64,000 nucleotides of DNA, from contig CAZSEX010000002.1 in assembly GCA_964606065.1 (NCBI GenBank), forward strand, positions 1 through 64,000, written 5' to 3'. The position numbers were made by a program, and so were the translations under genes. The notes below the pieces were generated by a model, which saw nothing but the letters and a program-made list of their open reading frames with translations, was not told where the DNA came from and did not search any database. Positions within the stretch are counted from its first letter, which is position 1. Every line of letters begins with the position of its first letter. This stretch comes from JAFGHJ01 sp964606065. Lineage in GTDB: Bacteria; Hydrothermota; UBA3072. Shown piece by piece: positions 35,753-44,435 of this stretch.

Positions 35753-36199
35753 ATGATAAAAAGTATAAAGATATTTCTTTATATAAGCGGAACAGTAACC
35801 TCACTGATGTTTATCTATATAGTTATCGGCACGAGAATAGGATTTAATGGCATAATTCCTTTAGCAGTTATTATGTTTTTCTTATCCGATTCTTCGCCAT
35901 CTTCTTCACACCTTCTTTATTTTTTAGTACTTTTCATGTTTACACCGGTACTAACCGCCACAGATTTTCTCTGCGCTCATTATGTAGACGGCAAAAACAA
36001 GGTAGCAAACAGGATAGCCTCTTACCGGTCACTTATAACCTGTCTCTTAGGAGTATTTTCTATTTTCGTGGGCTTATTTCTTTTCAAACCTTTGCACGTT
36101 GCCGCGAAGAAAATAGTTGTCGAAGGCGTTTTCTATCTTCTTTTTTACGGAACACTGCTTTTGCTGTTAATGTTAAGCGAAAGAAAAGCTATCCATTAA
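35753..36199 (+). CDS. Four-TM membrane protein of unknown function
   Basis: 148 residues with hydrophobic segments at about 7-25, 33-46, 54-72 and 90-115 plus a C-terminal one at 125-142. A strong AAGGGGG site precedes the ATG. No known family is recognised. Position after the kinase/receiver pair (89-nt gap) suggests but does not prove co-regulation. Confidence 0.65.
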   Translation: MIKSIKIFLYISGTVTSLMFIYIVIGTRIGFNGIIPLAVIMFFLSDSSPSSSHLLYFLVLFMFTPVLTATDFLCAHYVDGKNKVANRIASYRSLITCLLGVFSIFVGLFLFKPLHVAAKKIVVEGVFYLLFYGTLLLLLMLSERKAIH

Positions 36200-36438
36200 C
36201 AAAAAAAACTTTGATCCCTACTGTGAAGTATACTCCCGAAATACTTATATCGTTAAGGTAATAATCAAAAACTCTCTACCCTTTTTTTTAAATCTATTCG
36301 CAATCCGCCTTAAAAAAACAGAGGAATCTGCCAGAGTATACGAAGTCCGAGAATAATAAAGAATAAACTTGTGTATTACTATATTGCCCTGCCAGCTATT
36401 CAGTCAATGTGTCGATTTCATATAAAAACTACATCCAC

Positions 36439-36466
36439 TTGACTTAAATTTACTACTCCTTATACT
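36439..36466 (+). promoter_or_regulatory. Promoter of NagB/PIG-L gene, leaderless
   Basis: -35 TTGACT (36439-36444), 16-nt spacer, -10 TATACT (36461-36466), 7 nt to the ATG at 36474. No ribosome binding site is present. Upstream (36200-36430) I see nothing else. Confidence 0.75.
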
Positions 36467-36473
36467 TAATTTA

Positions 36474-38855
36474 ATGAACTCTAAAAAGAAAATCAATCTT
36501 TCAACCGTCGAAAAGAAAATTTTAAAAAAAACAGGAAGAAAAGCTATTTATCCCCCAACAGAAAAAATCCCCTGTGTAATTGTTGACAATTTCCCGATGC
36601 TTGGTAAAATCACGGCTCTGCGTTTCATCGAGTGGATTAAAGAAAATCCGGAAGGAGTTATCTCTCTTCCGACAGGCAAAACCCCGGAGTTCTTTATAAA
36701 ATGGGCAAAGTATTATCTGGATAACTGGGAAAATAAAGAATTAAAGAAAGAACTCGAGACCTACCAAATCGACTGCGGGAAACGTCCCGACACTAAGAAT
36801 CTACGATTTATCCAGATGGATGAGTTTTATCCTATGGATCCAAGCGAACAAATGAGCTTTTACCAGTATATAAACAACTATTATATTAAAGGTCTGGGAC
36901 TGGATAAAAATAAAGCACTTTTAATGGATACCTCAAAAATAGGTATTCCCGCCAATTTAGAAGCGAGAGAGATATTCTTTGAAGAAGGAGTAAATTTATC
37001 TCTTCGCAACAGATATCCCCACAACCACAAAGAAGAAATTCAAAAGAATATAATCCACTCAGTCGATCAATTTTGCACGGATTATGAGGAAAAAATCAGA
37101 GAAATCGGAGGTATTGGTTTTTTCCTGGGCGGAATCGGTCCGGACGGTCATATCGCTTTTAATGTCAGAGGTTCCGATTTTTTCTCTACAACGCGTCTTA
37201 CATCAACCAATTATGAAACGCAAGCAGCCGCGGCGACCGATCTCGGAGGCATCGAAGCGACAGCAAAAAGATGCGTAACAACAATAGGTTTATCCACAAT
37301 AACTTTCAACAAAGACGTGACGGCGATCATTTTCGCCGCGGGCACGAGTAAGTCCGATATCGTAGCGGATGCCGTACAAAAAGATATGAATAATCTTTAT
37401 CCTGCCACCGTTTTACAGAAACTCACGAATTCAAGATTCTACCTGACAAGAGGCGCGGCATCCGGGCTTATCGAACGCAATTATAAAGAATTAGTTTCGA
37501 CTAAAAAACTGAGTGAAGAAGATATTGCGAGAGTGGTAATCGATTTATCACTTCAAAATAAAACACGAATTTCGAATCTTATAGAAAAAGACTATAAGAA
37601 AAACCGTTTTTCTAAAACAGTCCTCGAAAAAGAACAAAAAATATGCAAAGAGATAAGTAAAAGCGTCGAGAAAAAACTGCTTTCTTCCATCGAGGACGGA
37701 CTTAAAGAACCGGAAAATTTAGTCTTTCTTCACACCGCTCCCCATCACGACGATATATTATTAGGATATCTTCCCTATTTCATGCATCTCATTAGAACTC
37801 CAAAAAACTCCCACCACTTTGCCTATATGACTAGCGGTTTCGTCTCAGTAACCAACAAATACATGCTAAAATTACTAAAAGAATTATTAAATTTTATCGA
37901 AACCCCTTATTTTGAAAACTTTTTAGAAGAAGGTTACTTTGACTTAGATAACCGCAAAGGCATGAATAAAGACATTCATTTCTATCTTGACGGTATTGCC
38001 GGGCAGAACGAAAAAATAAAAAGTGAAGCAGAAAGCAGACGTTTACTGCGAAACATAATACGAATATATGAAGAAAAGAGTCTGCCTCAGATCCAAAATA
38101 GAATAAATGAACTTATAAATTACTTTGAAACTCAGTATCCCGGTAAAAAAGACCTGGAACATATTCAAAAACTAAAAGGTTCGGTAAGAGAATGGGAAGC
38201 GGAACTCCTGTGGAGATACACGGGATTTCCTTCCGAATCTGTCCATCATTTAAGACTCGGATTTTATAAGGGAGAAATGTTTACGGAATCCCCGGAGTTT
38301 TACCGAGATGTCGAACCAATTGTAGATCTGCTCGATGAGGTCAAACCGGATGTTGTAACTATTGCCTTGGATCCGGAATCCAGCGGGCCCGACACTCACT
38401 ACAAAGTACTCCAGGCTATAGCGGAAGCTTTAAAAAAGCATAATAATAAAAAAATCCAGATCTGGGGATACAGAAACGTATGGGAAACCTTTCATCCTTC
38501 CGAAATAAATTCGATAGTACCGGTTTCTCTAAACTCTATGGCTATTTTAAACAACGCTTTCATGAGCTGTTTCGGGTCCCAGAGAGAAGCATCCTTTCCA
38601 TCTTATAAACATGAAGGACCATTCTCGGAATTGAGCCAGATAATATGGGTAAAACAATACAGAGATATAAAAATCTGTCTGGGTGACAACTATTTTTCGC
38701 AAAATCCTCATCCCAGGTTAAGAGCAACACACGGAATGTTATATCTCAAAAAGATCAGTATCAATGAGTTCTACGAACATTCCGTTAAAATAAAAGAGTA
38801 TACAGAAGGCTTTTCCAACAAAAAAACACGTGAAATAATATCGAAAAAAATTTAA
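36474..38855 (+). CDS. NagB-like isomerase/deaminase fused to LmbE/PIG-L deacetylase
   Basis: 793 residues. The N-terminal half (about 35-345) is a glucosamine-6-phosphate deaminase-like domain with SLPTGKTP (64-71), QMDEFYP (114-120) and GGIGPDGHIAFN (219-230); Asp224 and His226 are kept, but the Glu that follows IAFN in true NagB is Val231. The C-terminal half (about 410-790) is a PIG-L/LmbE deacetylase with the zinc motif PHHDD (423-427). The fusion resembles NagB-like proteins of Bacteroidota. It may deacetylate and then rearrange an amino-sugar phosphate, though loss of the Glu questions classical deaminase activity. Confidence 0.88.
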   Translation: MNSKKKINLSTVEKKILKKTGRKAIYPPTEKIPCVIVDNFPMLGKITALRFIEWIKENPEGVISLPTGKTPEFFIKWAKYYLDNWENKELKKELETYQIDCGKRPDTKNLRFIQMDEFYPMDPSEQMSFYQYINNYYIKGLGLDKNKALLMDTSKIGIPANLEAREIFFEEGVNLSLRNRYPHNHKEEIQKNIIHSVDQFCTDYEEKIREIGGIGFFLGGIGPDGHIAFNVRGSDFFSTTRLTSTNYETQAAAATDLGGIEATAKRCVTTIGLSTITFNKDVTAIIFAAGTSKSDIVADAVQKDMNNLYPATVLQKLTNSRFYLTRGAASGLIERNYKELVSTKKLSEEDIARVVIDLSLQNKTRISNLIEKDYKKNRFSKTVLEKEQKICKEISKSVEKKLLSSIEDGLKEPENLVFLHTAPHHDDILLGYLPYFMHLIRTPKNSHHFAYMTSGFVSVTNKYMLKLLKELLNFIETPYFENFLEEGYFDLDNRKGMNKDIHFYLDGIAGQNEKIKSEAESRRLLRNIIRIYEEKSLPQIQNRINELINYFETQYPGKKDLEHIQKLKGSVREWEAELLWRYTGFPSESVHHLRLGFYKGEMFTESPEFYRDVEPIVDLLDEVKPDVVTIALDPESSGPDTHYKVLQAIAEALKKHNNKKIQIWGYRNVWETFHPSEINSIVPVSLNSMAILNNAFMSCFGSQREASFPSYKHEGPFSELSQIIWVKQYRDIKICLGDNYFSQNPHPRLRATHGMLYLKKISINEFYEHSVKIKEYTEGFSNKKTREIISKKI

Positions 38856-38868
38856 AAAGGAGGTAGGA

Positions 38869-39789
38869 ATGAAAAAACTTATTTTCACTTTGCTCTTAAC
38901 AGTCTTCACCGTATCCTGTACCGCCAGAGACAAAACTTACATAGAAGGAATAGGTCCCGTAAGCCCGGTTAAAAAAGTTAAAGGTAATTTCCAGTTTACT
39001 GAAGGTCCCGCCTGGGATATGCAGGGGAATCTGTACTTCAGTGATGTATCCGCGAATAAAATATATAAGATGAATAAAGCCGGAGAAATTTCCATTTTTC
39101 TCGAACCTTCAGGACATGCCAACGGATTTATGTTCGAGGATAAAGATAAATTGATCGTGTGTCAGATGGACGGTAAATTAATTTCTGTAAATACTAAAAC
39201 AAAAGAAACAACAATCTTAACGGATAAATACGAAGGAACTCGTTACAATGCTCCAAATGACCTTGTAGTGGATAAAACGGGAGGAATTTATTTTACAGAT
39301 CCCCGATTTAGAGCCCCTCAACCCTTGCCTCAAGGAAATGAAGCGGTTTACTATAGAAGTGCCGCCGGCGAAGTTTCGAGACTGCTGGATAATCTAAAAG
39401 CACCTAATGGCATAATACTATCACCGGATCAAAAAACATTGTATGCGATACCCTCTATGCAGAAAGACATGTGGAAATACCCTGTCAATTCCCCCGGAAA
39501 ATTAGGAGAAGGAAGTATTTTTTGTGAACTTTCCCAACCGAATGGCAAAAATAACTCAGGTGGCGATGGAGTATCAATCGATGAGAAAGGTAACCTTTAT
39601 ATAGCTTCGGAATTAGGCGTTCAGATATTCAATCCCGAAGGAAAAATACTGGGTATTATAAAATTTCCTGAACAACCGGCAAACGTAACCTTTGGCGGAC
39701 CTGACATGAAAACGCTTTATGTTACAGCCAGAACCTCTCTTTATTCAGCGGAAATGGAAATCTCCGGACAAAGTTTTACTAACAAATAA
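38869..39789 (+). CDS. SMP-30/gluconolactonase-like lipoprotein
   Basis: 306 residues. A signal peptide ends in the lipobox-like TVSC with Cys17, so the protein is probably lipidated. A six-bladed beta-propeller of SMP-30/LRE type follows, with FTEGPAWDMQGNLYFSDV, NAPNDLVVDKTGGIYFTDPR, KAPNGIILSPDQKTLY and GGDGVSIDEKGNLYIA. These are metal-dependent lactonase folds. It lies 13 nt after the NagB/PIG-L gene with an AAGGAGG site, so the pair forms an operon likely concerned with sugar derivatives. Confidence 0.9.
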   Translation: MKKLIFTLLLTVFTVSCTARDKTYIEGIGPVSPVKKVKGNFQFTEGPAWDMQGNLYFSDVSANKIYKMNKAGEISIFLEPSGHANGFMFEDKDKLIVCQMDGKLISVNTKTKETTILTDKYEGTRYNAPNDLVVDKTGGIYFTDPRFRAPQPLPQGNEAVYYRSAAGEVSRLLDNLKAPNGIILSPDQKTLYAIPSMQKDMWKYPVNSPGKLGEGSIFCELSQPNGKNNSGGDGVSIDEKGNLYIASELGVQIFNPEGKILGIIKFPEQPANVTFGGPDMKTLYVTARTSLYSAEMEISGQSFTNK

Positions 39790-39806
39790 TAATTAAGGTC
39801 AAAAGG

Positions 39807-39847
39807 AAACGCCGTATTCAAACCGAGTCGTTTAAAATACGGCGTTT
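39807..39847. terminator. Bidirectional terminator between convergent genes
   Basis: 12-bp stem AAACGCCGTATT (39807-39818) / AATACGGCGTTT (39836-39847) with a 17-nt loop. A-rich sequence lies on one side and T-rich on the other, between the ends of the SMP-30 and DUF2914 genes. Confidence 0.8.
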
Positions 39848-39869
39848 ATCTTTCAAACTATGATTTTAT

Positions 39870-40424
39870 TTACTCTTCTTCGGCAGCAGTCTCTTCGCTC
39901 TCTTCCTCCTCAGGTTCTTCGGATTCTTCAGCTTCAGGCTCTTTAGTTTCTTCTTCTTCAGACGTTTCAGTCGATTCTTCAGCTGCCGTTATTTCAAAAT
40001 CAGCCTTTCCTAACACCGTACCGTTTTCAGAAACTATCTCCACATGACCCTTACCTAAATACGTACCAATCATTTTCGAACTCCACGTACGCCAGGTTGC
40101 AGATTTGATTGGCAAATTTACACTGGCTACCTGCTGGTCGCCCATATACCACACATGGTTTACCGAGATAGTATCTGTGGCTCCGACAATTTTTGTAAAA
40201 CAGTAAATTTTGTCAAGATCGTTAGTAAATATAGTCCCAATACCCGTGGGCTGCCTGTCTTCGACAGCTTTACAAATCGCGACCTCTTCCAGAACCAATG
40301 CTGATTCTTCCGCTACAACAGCAGTTGTGTCTTCCATCGACTCTACGGCAGACTCTTCCTGAGCAAAACAAACTCCAGGAACAATCAAAATACCCAACAA
40401 TAACAACAAACATTTCTTAAACAT
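39870..40424 (-). CDS. DUF2914-domain exported protein with Glu-rich tail
   Basis: 184 residues. A signal peptide (1-21, ending VCFA) is followed by a short acidic linker, then a DUF2914 domain (about 48-150) with AVEDRQPTGIGTIFTND, YCFTKIVGA, NHVWYMGDQQVASVNL and the WRTWSSKMI strand. The final 35 residues are a low-complexity run of Glu with Ser, Pro and Thr. DUF2914 function is unknown. The gene has its own promoter and a GGAGGG site. Confidence 0.88.
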   Translation of the reverse strand: MFKKCLLLLLGILIVPGVCFAQEESAVESMEDTTAVVAEESALVLEEVAICKAVEDRQPTGIGTIFTNDLDKIYCFTKIVGATDTISVNHVWYMGDQQVASVNLPIKSATWRTWSSKMIGTYLGKGHVEIVSENGTVLGKADFEITAAEESTETSEEEETKEPEAEESEEPEEEESEETAAEEE

Positions 40425-40461
40425 ATTACCCTCCTATTCCCTTATGTTTAACATGACTTTA

Positions 40462-40489
40462 ACTATAATAAAAAACAGACGTCTGTCAA
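40462..40489 (-). promoter_or_regulatory. Promoter of DUF2914 gene (with leader)
   Basis: -35 TTGACA (40484-40489), 16-nt spacer, -10 TATAGT (40462-40467). The leader is about 30 nt and includes a GGAGGG site before the ATG at 40424. Confidence 0.8.
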
Positions 40490-40567
40490 CCCGAAATTGC
40501 ACTTTTTAGTCAATTTGAATCAATCAGCAACCGATGAATCATTTAAATCTATTGCGGAAATTCATGC

Positions 40568-40595
40568 TTGACAATTGCCGGGCGTGAGTTAATAT
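40568..40595 (+). promoter_or_regulatory. Promoter of TIM-barrel/methyltransferase pair, very short leader
   Basis: -35 TTGACA (40568-40573), 16-nt spacer, -10 TAATAT (40590-40595), then 14 nt to the ATG at 40610. The predicted leader is about 8 nt and has no Shine-Dalgarno site. Confidence 0.7.
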
Positions 40596-40609
40596 TTCGT
40601 AGACTGTCG

Positions 40610-41395
40610 ATGAATTATTTTTTATGCTTATCAGGTTATGAATATGATTTCAGAATACTGCCAAAACTCGAAGAATTAAATGTTGGAATCGAATTGCAAA
40701 GTTATGGTCTAAAAGGCGTGGAGTCTCCCCAATCGTGGGAAGAGAAAATAAAACAGCATAAAAAGATAATAGAAAATTTTTCCGGAAGAATCTCCGTTCA
40801 CGGACCATTCGTAGGTATCAGACAAACGCACAGAGATTGTCTTCTGAAAGAAGCCGTAAAAACCCGAATGCAGATGACCTTTGAGGTGGCAAAAGAATTA
40901 AGACCGGAAGCTATAGTCATGCACAGCGGAATAGACGGAGATATAAAAAAATGGAAATTAATGGATTTCTGGCTGGAAAAAACAACTGATTTCTGGAAAA
41001 AAGAAATAAAAAAATACGAGAAAGAAGGAATTAAAATAGTAATAGAAAATACGGGGGAAGAATCACCGGATATTCTGATAAAACTTTGTGATGCCGTAAA
41101 CAGTGATTTCTTTGCCCTATGTCTGGATACAGGACACATGAACGTTTTTTCCGAATTACAATCATTCGAATGGGTAAAAAAAATGAGCAAAAGACTGCAA
41201 TACGTACATCTTCACGATAATAACGGCGAAAACGACGATCACCTGCCCGTAGGTAAGGGCAATATCGATTTTGACAGCTTTTTTGAGAGCATAAAAAACA
41301 GAAATGATATTATTATTGCGCTTGAACTCGATAATTCAACCCCAGAAGAGAAGATAGAAAATCTAATAGAGGTTATTAATCAATGCAATCATTAA
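40610..41395 (+). CDS. Xylose isomerase-like TIM-barrel protein (AP endonuclease family 2 fold)
   Basis: 261 residues from the ATG at 40610; the frame extends 14 codons upstream, but that part covers the promoter. The pattern is that of sugar phosphate isomerase/epimerase proteins: ISVHGPF, AIVMHSGID, IVIENTGEESPD, LCLDTGHMNVF, YVHLHDNNGENDDHLPVGKGNIDF. Metal ligands are the Glu of IENT, Asp/His of DTGH and His of LHDN. Substrate unknown. The methyltransferase gene starts 6 nt downstream. Confidence 0.87.
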   Translation: MNYFLCLSGYEYDFRILPKLEELNVGIELQSYGLKGVESPQSWEEKIKQHKKIIENFSGRISVHGPFVGIRQTHRDCLLKEAVKTRMQMTFEVAKELRPEAIVMHSGIDGDIKKWKLMDFWLEKTTDFWKKEIKKYEKEGIKIVIENTGEESPDILIKLCDAVNSDFFALCLDTGHMNVFSELQSFEWVKKMSKRLQYVHLHDNNGENDDHLPVGKGNIDFDSFFESIKNRNDIIIALELDNSTPEEKIENLIEVINQCNH

Positions 41396-41401
41396 AATAC
41401 G

Positions 41402-42025
41402 ATGAATATGAAAACTGAAGATTCATATAATAAAAAATACTCTGGAAAAGATTATTACTGGGGAAAAAATCCATCCTCTACAGCTAAAAAACTCATTGAA
41501 ATAATTTCAAAAATTAATTTCACTGGCAAAAGATTAATTGACCTTGGATGTGGAGAAGGAAGAGATGCCGCTTTGTTCGCAGAGAAAAACTTTGAAGTAC
41601 TTGCGATAGATATTTCCGAACAGGGGTTAAAGAAAGCAGAAAAATACGCTAAAGAGGAAAATTTAAAGATCAAGACTTTAAAAGAGAATATCATAAATTA
41701 TAGATTAGAAGAAAGATATGATATTGTTATTTCAACTGGGGCACTCCATTATTTACCCCCTGAACGAAGAGCTGAGATATTTCAAAATTATAAAAATTTT
41801 ACAAATAAAGGCGGAATAAACGCTTTTTCTGTTTTTGTTAAAAAACCTTTTATTGAAAAGGCGCCTGATGCTGATCCAAATGCATACTTTTTTAAATCCG
41901 GAGAAATAATGACTTACTACTGGGATTGGGAAATACTATATTGTACGGAAGAAATATTTGATTGTAATTCCAGTAATATTCCTCACAAACACGCGGTAAA
42001 TAGAATAATAGCAAAAAAAATATAA
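41402..42025 (+). CDS. Class I SAM-dependent methyltransferase (TehB-like)
   Basis: 207 residues. SAM-binding motif I LIDLGCGEGRDAALFA (about 45-60), acidic motif II AIDIS, and the post-motif STGALHYLPPERR recall the TehB/small-molecule methyltransferase family. Substrate not predictable. Probably cotranscribed with the TIM-barrel gene. Confidence 0.88.
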   Translation: MNMKTEDSYNKKYSGKDYYWGKNPSSTAKKLIEIISKINFTGKRLIDLGCGEGRDAALFAEKNFEVLAIDISEQGLKKAEKYAKEENLKIKTLKENIINYRLEERYDIVISTGALHYLPPERRAEIFQNYKNFTNKGGINAFSVFVKKPFIEKAPDADPNAYFFKSGEIMTYYWDWEILYCTEEIFDCNSSNIPHKHAVNRIIAKKI

Positions 42026-42129
42026 ATTATGAAAAATATCGACTATTTTCAGATTTTAGTAGCGCTGGAATTCATCCCCGGCTTATTATCTGTTGGGTAT
42101 AAACCAAAACTCTATGTTAAAGACTTGAG

Positions 42130-42309
42130 TTAGTCAATGTCTAATTGTTTTTTAATGAGTTTACATAAGGTATTTTTTATTTCTGAATGTCGTGGAATGG
42201 GAGCTTTTTTGCCGTTTTTGGAATTTATATAAATATCATGTTTTGTGCCGTGTCGAATTAAGGCTCAACCAGATTTCGTTAACAACTTTATGAATGTTGT
42301 TCTTTTCAA
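42130..42309 (-). pseudogene. HicA-like toxin pseudogene
   Basis: 60 codons in one frame from a TTG that overlaps the hicB stop (TTGA). The translation TTFIKLLTKSG*ALIRHG, then TKHDIYINSKNGKKAPIPRH and SEIKNTLCKLIKK matches the HicA/YcfA double-stranded RNA-binding toxin, including the catalytic-type His in RHGTKHDIY. Codon 15 is TGA (42265-42267) where the family has Trp (TGG), a single G-to-A change. UGA is a normal stop in this genome, so the toxin is inactivated. Confidence 0.8.
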
Positions 42310-42515
42310 ACGTTTATTACTAACTCTTTTTCTTTATGCTCGACCGATAATTCAGGAGTCAGCTCTGTTGACATCATAAGTTTGTAAGCATCTCTAATAT
42401 TATCTTCTAATTCTTCTAATGTTTCTCCCTGGCTTAATATACCCGGTACTTCTTTTAATCGACCTACATACTAATCCTCATCCAGCCAGTATTCTAAAGT
42501 GAATTTTACATTCAT
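42306..42515 (-). pseudogene. HicB-like antitoxin pseudogene
   Basis: 70 codons from the ATG at 42515, preceded by a GGAGGAG site. The translation NVKFTLEYWLDED*YVGRLK, then EVPGILSQGETLEELEDNIR matches the HicB/UPF0150 partial RNase H fold. Codon 15 is TAG (42471-42473) at a position compatible with Trp. The hicB-hicA order and 4-nt overlap are those of a typical module. Confidence 0.8.
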
Positions 42516-42579
42516 ATCTCCTCCTCTACTTTCAATATTACAAACAATGAAAATATTGTCAAGATAAAACCGTGACTCC

Positions 42580-42880
42580 CCTTTTGTGGTTCAATTTTCA
42601 AAACATTAGTGTAATTTGTTGTTCCTTAAAGCTAGGTATCAAGGGCTCGAGGATTCAAGGGTTCAAGTAAACAAAAGTAAGAGCTTTATGGTCCTTGTGA
42701 ATAACTGCGTCATGCGTTGAGCGTCAAGCGTCTCGAGTCAAAAAAACAATAAAACATTCGTGGTACTCGTGTCATTTGTTGTTTCTTAATTTTTGGGGTG
42801 GGATGAGTTTTGAACAACAAAATATTTCTTTGTCTTTTCTCTGCGACCTTTGTGTCTTTGCGGTAATGTAATCTGTGGTT
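42580..42880 (+). repeat. Composite intergenic repeats including copy C
   Basis: A partial copy (about 42580-42640, TTTTGTGGTTCAATTTTC and GTGTAATTTGTTGTTCC) is followed by the best-preserved copy C (42752-42880): ACATTCGTGGTACTCGTG, TTTGTTGTTTCTTAA, GGGGTGGGATGAG, GAACAACAAAATATTTC, CTCTGCGACCTTTGTGTC, TTTGCGGTAATG. It ends 11 nt before the yjbQ stop. There is no palindrome insert here, so copy C shows the likely ancestral uninterrupted form. Bases 42516-42579 and 42026-42129 hold nothing recognisable. Confidence 0.7.
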
Positions 42881-42890
42881 TAAAAAATTC

Positions 42891-43298
42891 TTATTCAATA
42901 ACCTGTATCAGCATTCTCCTCGAGCGGGGACCGTCGAATTCGCAGAAAAAAATTCCCTGCCATCTGCCGAGGTCTATATCACCGCCGGTAACCGGAATAA
43001 ATTCAGAACTCCCAATAATAGAAGCCTTAATATGACTATCAGCGTTTCCTTCCGTGTGTGAATATCCCGCACCGGCAGGAATTATATCGGATAATTTATT
43101 TAAAATATCGCTTTTCACTGAAGGATCATAATTCTCGTTAATTGTCACGGCGGCAGTCGTATGAGGTACATAAAGATGAACATATCCTTCCTTTACCCCG
43201 CTTTCTCCGACAACACTCCGAACCTTTTCGGTTACGTCCACGAATTCATTTCTCCTGCTCGTAGAAACAGAAACTTCTTTTTTATTTTTTACTCCCAT
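42891..43298 (-). CDS. YjbQ family protein (UPF0047)
   Basis: 135 residues of the YjbQ family, which complements thiamine-phosphate synthase in E. coli when overexpressed; the native role is unsettled. Diagnostic segments are VHLYVPHTTAAVTINENYDP, SHTEGNADSHIKASIIGSS, and WQGIFFCEFDGPRSRR with the conserved His residues of a metal site. An AAAGGAGG site lies before the ATG at 43298; a second ATG four bases upstream is out of frame. Confidence 0.92.
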   Translation of the reverse strand: MGVKNKKEVSVSTSRRNEFVDVTEKVRSVVGESGVKEGYVHLYVPHTTAAVTINENYDPSVKSDILNKLSDIIPAGAGYSHTEGNADSHIKASIIGSSEFIPVTGGDIDLGRWQGIFFCEFDGPRSRRMLIQVIE

Positions 43299-43357
43299 TC
43301 ATTCCTCCTTTCGCCTGCAAAACGCAGAATTTCTTTCCGCCAACAGACAAGATATAC

Positions 43358-43378
43358 AAAGGAGTTTCTTACTCCTTT
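43358..43378 (-). promoter_or_regulatory. Small palindrome in the yjbQ upstream region
   Basis: AAAGGAGT / ACTCCTTT, 8-bp stem with a 5-nt loop, about 60 nt upstream of the yjbQ ATG. It could be an operator or a leader hairpin; no further support. Confidence 0.35.
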
Positions 43379-43544
43379 ATGCCAATAACATTCTTAACTT
43401 CATCATCCGATAATGCTACTACAACAATAGACGTTAATAAATAATTATAAAAAAAATAATATGATAGGCAATAGTTAAAGTTGATTAAAATATAGAAATA
43501 CATAGTTATAATTAAATTTAATAGGATAATACCTTGTAAAGAGC

Positions 43545-43572
43545 TTGACAAATCTGTATTTTTATTTAAAAT
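43545..43572 (+). promoter_or_regulatory. Promoter of MBL hydrolase gene, leaderless
   Basis: -35 TTGACA (43545-43550), 16-nt spacer, -10 TAAAAT (43567-43572), 6 nt to the ATG at 43579. Confidence 0.82.
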
Positions 43573-43578
43573 GACTTT

Positions 43579-44409
43579 ATGAAAATTAAATTTTTAGGTA
43601 CAAGAGGTTCTATACCCGCACCGGGAAAAGATACAGTTAAGTACGGAGGCAATACCACTTGTGTAGATTTAACTTTAAACAACGGAGAAAAAATAATCAT
43701 AGATGCGGGTTCCGGAATGAGAGTTCTTTCAGATGAAATACTTTCCAAAAAGATAAATCATATAAATCTATTTCTCACCCATTCTCATTGGGATCACATC
43801 CAGGGATTCCCGTTCTTTGTTCCCATATATATACCAAGCTTCTCCATAAAAATATTTGCCGCATCTCCCACCTATGAAAGACTATCAGATATACTCAAAG
43901 GACAGATGAAATCTATATACTATCCTATCCCATTTAAACAGATCTCCGCAAATATAAAATTCGAAAAAATCAAAAAAAAGGGTATTACAATCAATGGCGT
44001 AAAAATCAGTTCCATATTAACAAATCATCCCCTGGAAACTCACGCTTTCAAATTTGAAGAAGAGGGAAAATCTTTCGTATTTATGAGCGATAACGAATTA
44101 GATCATCAGGATATAGCGATAGTATCTTATGAAAAACACCTGAATTTTATTAAAGGCGCGGACGTTTTAATTCACGATGCTCAATACGAGAAAAAGGAAA
44201 TGAAACAACACAAAGGCTGGGGACACTCTTCATGGGAACAAACTGTAGCCTTCGCAAAAGAAGGGAAGGTTAAAACACTTTATTTAACGCATCATGATCC
44301 GTCCAGAAGAGACAAACAAATAGACAAAATCACAAAAAAAGCTAATAAATTAGCTGGAAAAGGATTAAAAATAAAAGGTGCTAAAGAAGGCGATAAATTC
44401 AAAATATAA
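43579..44409 (+). CDS. Metallo-beta-lactamase fold hydrolase
   Basis: 276 residues. The metal motif THSHWDH is at 67-73, with GTRGSIPAP near the N-terminus, LTNHPLETHAFKFEEEGKS, FMSDNE, LIHDAQY and TLYLTHHDPSR supplying the remaining His/Asp ligands. The arrangement resembles the RNase Z/PhnP-like branch of the superfamily, but no RNase Z exosite is evident. It precedes an HD-GYP response regulator by 26 nt, a neighbourhood suggesting nucleotide-signal or phosphodiester turnover; the substrate is unknown. Confidence 0.88.
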   Translation: MKIKFLGTRGSIPAPGKDTVKYGGNTTCVDLTLNNGEKIIIDAGSGMRVLSDEILSKKINHINLFLTHSHWDHIQGFPFFVPIYIPSFSIKIFAASPTYERLSDILKGQMKSIYYPIPFKQISANIKFEKIKKKGITINGVKISSILTNHPLETHAFKFEEEGKSFVFMSDNELDHQDIAIVSYEKHLNFIKGADVLIHDAQYEKKEMKQHKGWGHSSWEQTVAFAKEGKVKTLYLTHHDPSRRDKQIDKITKKANKLAGKGLKIKGAKEGDKFKI

Positions 44410-44435
44410 ATTCTCAAAATAGATTTTAACTCTAC

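Noticed and set aside
35650..35847. 65-codon plus-strand frame after the receiver gene
   Set aside because: It overlaps the better-supported membrane protein gene at 35753, which has a strong ribosome binding site.
42130..42515. Stop-codon recoding (UGA or UAG as Trp) to explain in-frame stops in hicBA
   Set aside because: UGA ends the ABM gene (32888-32890) and UAG ends leuS at their expected family lengths, so both are real stops.
43369..43551. 60-codon hydrophobic minus-strand frame upstream of yjbQ
   Set aside because: It lies in AT-rich promoter DNA, has no ribosome binding site or recognisable family, and overlaps the MBL hydrolase promoter.
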